From assembly GCF_047663525.1 (NCBI RefSeq), contig NC_092591.1, positions 34,319,001 to 34,383,000 on the forward strand: a DNA stretch of 64,000 nucleotides, given 5' to 3'. Below are positions 61,301 through 64,000 of this stretch, in pieces. The stretch comes from Anas platyrhynchos. Taxonomy: Eukaryota > Chordata > Aves > Anseriformes > Anatidae. Position 1 is the first letter of the stretch; each line of letters begins with the position of its first letter. Under the pieces are notes generated by a model that was not told the origin of the DNA, did not search any database, and saw nothing but the letters and a program-made list of their open reading frames with translations. The position numbers and the translations under genes are program-made.

Positions 61301-62946
61301 TTGAAGTCCTGTAGTGTGTCATTATGCTCTTCGTAAATACATAAAACCAAAATTTAGATTTAAAGGTGTGTCAGTTTAAAGAAGCTTTGGATAATTCACA
61401 CAATAAAAAAAATCATTTATTTGGTGTCAGTCTGTTCTGGTTCACCTTGTATATATTTCCTTTCCTATATTTCACCTTGTATATATGTGTCATATTTCCT
61501 AGGCAGGCGTTTCAGACTCAAAGCCATACAGAAATACTTGACACATGCCCTCTGCCATTACTCTTCCACGATAATTGTGTCACCAAAACTGAAAATGCCT
61601 GCCAACACAAAGTCTGTTTCTTCACAGAAAAGTGTCGGCATTCACAGAGACACGGAATACTGTTCCCTTGCAAGATCATTGCATAATTTTAAGCAACTAG
61701 CCTTTCCTCCTCATGCTACATTTCAGACTGAATCTTCTTACCATACAACTCAGCCATTGCTACAATTTTTTTCATAAAGGTCAATTTTCCACTTGTGAAC
61801 TAACTAGAAACAACTGATTTCTTGAGATCTGCCCCATGAGCACCATTACATGAGCGGTTTGTTTTAACTGAATGAACTTAAAGACTATTGAGGAGTTTTG
61901 TTATATTTATAAGGGCTATATTTTACAGACAAAGTCCTGTTTTGGTAGTGGTTTGCATACTCAACCCCAAATTAAACATACAGGATAAGCCTTCCCTATA
62001 TTAACTTGATTATAAGATAATTTAAGGATTCAACTTAGTTAACAATTCTAATTTTGAACTGACGATAACTAAAGAGAATGCACCTTCTCCCCTCCACTCT
62101 CCCCCCTCAAAAAAATTAATTCTGGTATATGTGGCACTAGTTTTGCATCAATTTAAGATCTGCTAGGGAACCAAATACTTGAATAACTTGAATTTAGCAG
62201 ATACAATCTTTCTGAGCGTGGCAAAGCTAAGTGTTCCGTGACACAGCTAGTGTTGCATGCACAACAGATTATTAGTTTTTCAACATCTGTTATGACAACT
62301 GAATCACAACACAAAAACAATAGGTTAATGAAGCAATAACCTCACTTGTGGATTGCTGCTTCAGCTTGGCTGTATCCACTCTAACCTCCAAACAGGAAAC
62401 CTCACGTGCCTGCAATAAGAGAGGATAAACGATGATTAAGAGATGTGTAAATATCTTTGCAAGTTATTCATACAGTCCTTCACCAACCCCTCTAGTGGAT
62501 CAATGGGCAACATAATTATTATCTATTATTATCTGCTCAGATGACGAAAGGATAATACTGACATAGTATTTTTTCTAGGTTGGAAAGTAAAGAGGAACAA
62601 TTCATGAACTGCTTGAACCTGGAGAGCCAATGAAGTGATAAAGATGAGACCTATTCAAAATAACAGGTGTAATGAGATACTGGTCTCTTTTTATGAGTGT
62701 TTTATCACTTTCTTCATTAACCATTGTTAGTTCTGGGCATACTGTATAAACAATGGGTACAAAATTACTCATTAGTACCAACTACAGACCTTTATTCTCA
62801 GTAGGACAACATGGCTGACAGTACTGGCTTTGGGGCATAACTCAGTTTCCAAAGTTAAAAGTATTATGAAGTCATAGGGAAGACTGTAAGAAATAAACAT
62901 TACCACTAGTACTCCATTAGTAATGATGCCATCAGGATAGTCCCAA
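49105..62946 (-). CDS. PLA2G4E-like: Gene A: PLA2G4E-like cytosolic phospholipase A2, 3' part (exons 6-20), two GC-AG introns
   Basis: Fifteen coding exons, listed separately and numbered by homology to gene B, join in frame for 1,993 nt and end at a TAG at 49105-49107. The first C2 exons lie beyond the right edge. The visible product has the end of the C2 domain, the linker and the whole catalytic domain, with intact motifs: TTTGGGTRS (oxyanion loop), GGLSGTTW (Ser nucleophile) and LVDTGFFIN (dyad Asp). It therefore looks like a competent phospholipase/acyltransferase acting on membrane phospholipids. The C-terminus is short and basic (ARRKQRNY); a polybasic tail in mammalian PLA2G4E is known to bind phosphoinositides and endosomes. 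Two donors are GC instead of GT, after exon 11 and exon 17. At both places gene B has GT and the same phase. Without those splices the frame soon hits a stop. Confidence 0.91.
50119..50305 (-). CDS. PLA2G4E-like: Gene A exon 19 (catalytic domain)
   Basis: 187 nt, phase 0 to 1, encoding [18 protein letters not shown] and [14 protein letters not shown]. Acceptor ATCCAG, donor GTGAGT. Confidence 0.94.
51013..51182 (-). CDS. PLA2G4E-like: Gene A exon 18 (dyad Asp)
   Basis: 170 nt, phase 1 to 0, encoding [18 protein letters not shown] and [16 protein letters not shown]. The dyad Asp sits in a normal D-small-G context. Acceptor TTTCAG, donor GTAAGA. Confidence 0.95.
51653..51844 (-). CDS. PLA2G4E-like: Gene A exon 17 (catalytic domain, GC donor)
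   Basis: 192 nt, phase 1 to 1, encoding [18 protein letters not shown] and [15 protein letters not shown]. The donor reads AAAG|GCACAG. Gene B has AAAG|GTGTAG at the same base. The nearby GTAACA five bases on would put exon 18 out of frame, so the GC donor is preferred. Confidence 0.87.
52260..52367 (-). CDS. PLA2G4E-like: Gene A exon 16 (catalytic domain)
   Basis: 108 nt, phase 1 to 1, encoding [18 protein letters not shown] and then SEDFWCRW. Acceptor CTACAG, donor GTGAGA. Confidence 0.93.
52638..52775 (-). CDS. PLA2G4E-like: Gene A exon 15 (catalytic domain)
   Basis: 138 nt, phase 1 to 1. Encodes [18 protein letters not shown] and [18 protein letters not shown]. Acceptor ATTAG, donor GTGACT. 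Confidence 0.95.
52848..53028 (-). mobile_element. CR1: CR1 LINE 3' fragment
   Basis: Nearly identical over about 150 nt to the start of the 47.8 kb copy, so the same subfamily. 5' truncated, in gene A intron 14 (between exons 15 and 14), same orientation as the gene. Confidence 0.92.
53664..53778 (-). CDS. PLA2G4E-like: Gene A exon 14 (catalytic domain)
   Basis: 115 nt, phase 0 to 1, encoding [18 protein letters not shown]. Acceptor AACCAG, donor GTAATG. Confidence 0.94.
54720..54942 (-). CDS. PLA2G4E-like: Gene A exon 13 (catalytic domain)
   Basis: 223 nt, phase 2 to 0. Encodes [18 protein letters not shown] and [13 protein letters not shown]. Acceptor TTCAG, donor GTATTG. Confidence 0.94.
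56119..56255 (-). CDS. PLA2G4E-like: Gene A exon 12 (oxyanion loop and nucleophile Ser)
   Basis: 137 nt, phase 0 to 2, encoding [15 protein letters not shown] and [10 protein letters not shown]. It has the canonical GGGxR and GLSGT motifs. Acceptor AACAG, donor GTAAGA. Confidence 0.95.
56547..56579. repeat. Poly-A tract
   Basis: Run of about 31-33 A in gene A intron 11, between exons 12 and 11. Confidence 0.9.
58008..58143 (-). CDS. PLA2G4E-like: Gene A exon 11 (catalytic domain start, GC donor)
   Basis: 136 nt, phase 2 to 0, encoding [17 protein letters not shown] and [10 protein letters not shown]. The donor reads GAG|GCAAGC, a good match to the GC-donor consensus. Gene B has GAG|GTAGCT here. 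Reading on would give 17 more residues and then a stop. Acceptor TTCCAG. Confidence 0.88.
59996..60033 (-). CDS. PLA2G4E-like: Gene A exon 10 (38-nt micro-exon)
   Basis: 38 nt, phase 0 to 2, encoding [12 protein letters not shown]. Acceptor TTCTAG was chosen over an AG six bases downstream because it equals the gene B length; the other is also in frame. Donor GTAAGA. Confidence 0.82.
60284..60307. repeat. (AT)n(AC)n microsatellite
   Basis: AT units followed by AC units, in gene A intron 9 between exons 10 and 9. Confidence 0.85.
60690..60779 (-). CDS. PLA2G4E-like: Gene A exon 9 (linker)
   Basis: 90 nt, phase 0 to 0. Encodes [17 protein letters not shown] and LQKEIIVEE. Acceptor TTTCAG, donor GTGAGT. 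Confidence 0.88.
60934..61076 (-). CDS. PLA2G4E-like: Gene A exon 8 (linker)
   Basis: 143 nt, phase 1 to 0. Encodes [18 protein letters not shown] and RLDITLPEE. Acceptor GTTTAG, donor GTATAT. Confidence 0.88.
62346..62409 (-). CDS. PLA2G4E-like: Gene A exon 7 (linker start)
   Basis: 64 nt, phase 0 to 1, encoding [18 protein letters not shown]. Acceptor TTGCAG, donor GTGAGG. Confidence 0.9.
62904..62946 (-). CDS. PLA2G4E-like: Gene A exon 6 (first exon seen)
   Basis: 43 nt, phase 2 to 0, encoding [14 protein letters not shown]. Acceptor TTTCAG, donor GTAATG. The 41-nt exon 5 that should precede it was not found up to 64000. Confidence 0.87.
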
Positions 62947-64000
62947 CTGAAAAATAAAGTGGAGAATGCAATGTTATCCATGGAACAACTTGGATAAATA
63001 TTTGATTCTATCAGTTAATACACAGGTCATTTCACTCACCCACCCCATCCCACATCAACTTTGACATTTAACGTTCATTCTCATTTACAAATTCTTTAAA
63101 GCTGTTAACAAACAAGATTCTACCAGACTACCCCATCCTTCTCTCACAATAGAATACGAAGTTGAACTTGTACTGCTGTGCTTTTTCATCATTGCTTTAG
63201 AAAAACATGTAATGAATACTAATACAGAACATAAAGATTGAGAAGAACTGGAGACTGTTGCATCTATCCTGATTGTTTCAAGCATTATACAGTTTGTCCC
63301 AAGTTTTTATACTAAAAAAAGCATTTGTCCAGATTTCCACAGAAACATTAAGGTGGGAGACATTTTATTCACTTCTATAGAAAGATTTGCAATATAGACA
63401 TGAAATTTTAACATATCACGATGTGAGATGTGTTTCCACTTACCCATTTAAGGGCAGAAGTAGGTTGATATACTGCAGAAACCAATTTTTATAAATATCT
63501 TTCCCTCAAAGAATAAAACAAAGCACACACCACATAGGCAGTTCCTCATTAAAGATTATCTTATAATTTAATATCTTATTAAATTGTCATATCTCATAAC
63601 TTATATTAGTCCTAAGGGAATATGCAAACAGAAAATTGTATGGATTTAGCAGCAGCTCCTCAATCTGACATAGACAGCATGAGTCATTTATTCAGACTTA
63701 TTATACATCCTGTATTCTCACAGTTACATAGTTAAGATTTGTATTGAATCTCAGCAAAAACTATTCAATAAGTTTCCTTTAAAATCAGATTCATAACTTA
63801 ATTAAAAAATTTGTTGGATTATTTTCATAAACTATTAGATACCAGCACAAACACATGACAAAAAAATACCTAAACGCAGCAAACACCACTCAAGAAAAAC
63901 TACAGTGGAAAGAAACAACAGTTAAGCTCTGGAAAACATTACTTAAGAATTTTGTAGGATCATCCCATACTGAAAGTGTATTTTAAGAGTTCAAAGAACA
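62947..64000. other. Intron 5 of gene A, no exon found
   Basis: AT-rich sequence above exon 6. I looked for the 41-nt exon 5 (pattern xQELLEVEF) and did not see it, so this intron runs past the right edge. Confidence 0.6.

Noticed and set aside
63448-63476. Possible 29-nt minus-strand exon of gene A (good acceptor and GTAAGT donor)
   Set aside because: The expected exon 5 is 41 nt and encodes an xQELxEVEF peptide; this stretch has neither the length nor the peptide.

Overview
The window looks like bird genomic DNA. It carries 5'-truncated CR1 LINE fragments whose ends show the octamer-like terminal repeat of avian CR1 (ATTCTATG/ATTCTGTG), many A/T homopolymer tracts, and compact multi-exon vertebrate genes with GT-AG introns. 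The style of the two best-preserved CR1 copies (about 47.8-48.4 kb and 52.8-53.0 kb) reminds me of waterfowl CR1; that species hint is weak.

All coding sequence I can support belongs to one family: three tandem genes on the minus strand for group IV (cytosolic) phospholipase A2, of the group IVD/E/F type and most likely PLA2G4E-like. From right to left, which is the direction of transcription, they are as follows. Gene A (49,105 to past the right edge; 15 coding exons seen, 5' end missing). Gene B (21,061-45,817; a complete reading frame of 20 coding exons, predicted 811 residues). Gene C (752-17,270 and on past the left edge; the first 7 coding exons, covering the C2 domain and the start of the linker). 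Exon lengths and intron phases match almost perfectly between the copies (27, 73, 137, 132, 41, 43, 64, 161/143, 93/90, 38, 136, 137, 223, 115, 138, 108, 192, 155/170, 184/187, last exon). This shows that they arose by tandem duplication. The stop-to-start gaps are about 3.3 kb (A to B) and 3.8 kb (B to C).

Each product should have an N-terminal C2 domain for calcium-dependent membrane docking. In A and B this is followed by a linker and a lysophospholipase/cPLA2 catalytic domain with a Ser-Asp dyad. Gene A keeps textbook catalytic motifs (GGGTR, GLSGT, VDTGFF) but has two GC-AG introns where gene B has GT-AG. Gene B has all reading frames and splice sites intact, but its active-site surroundings are changed (GCGIR, GSSGT, VDAAFF), so it may have altered or lost catalysis.

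The rest is intron or intergenic sequence: five CR1 fragments plus a short sixth, a 34-bp palindrome-rich minisatellite (2.19-2.29 kb), (TAA)n, (TAAA)n, poly-A/GA and all-purine tracts. I saw no convincing gene on the plus strand, and no rRNA, CRISPR array or virus-derived gene. I did not find a wholly new biological system. The most unusual points are the diverged active site of gene B, the paired GC-AG introns of gene A, and the 27-nt first coding exons of B and C.
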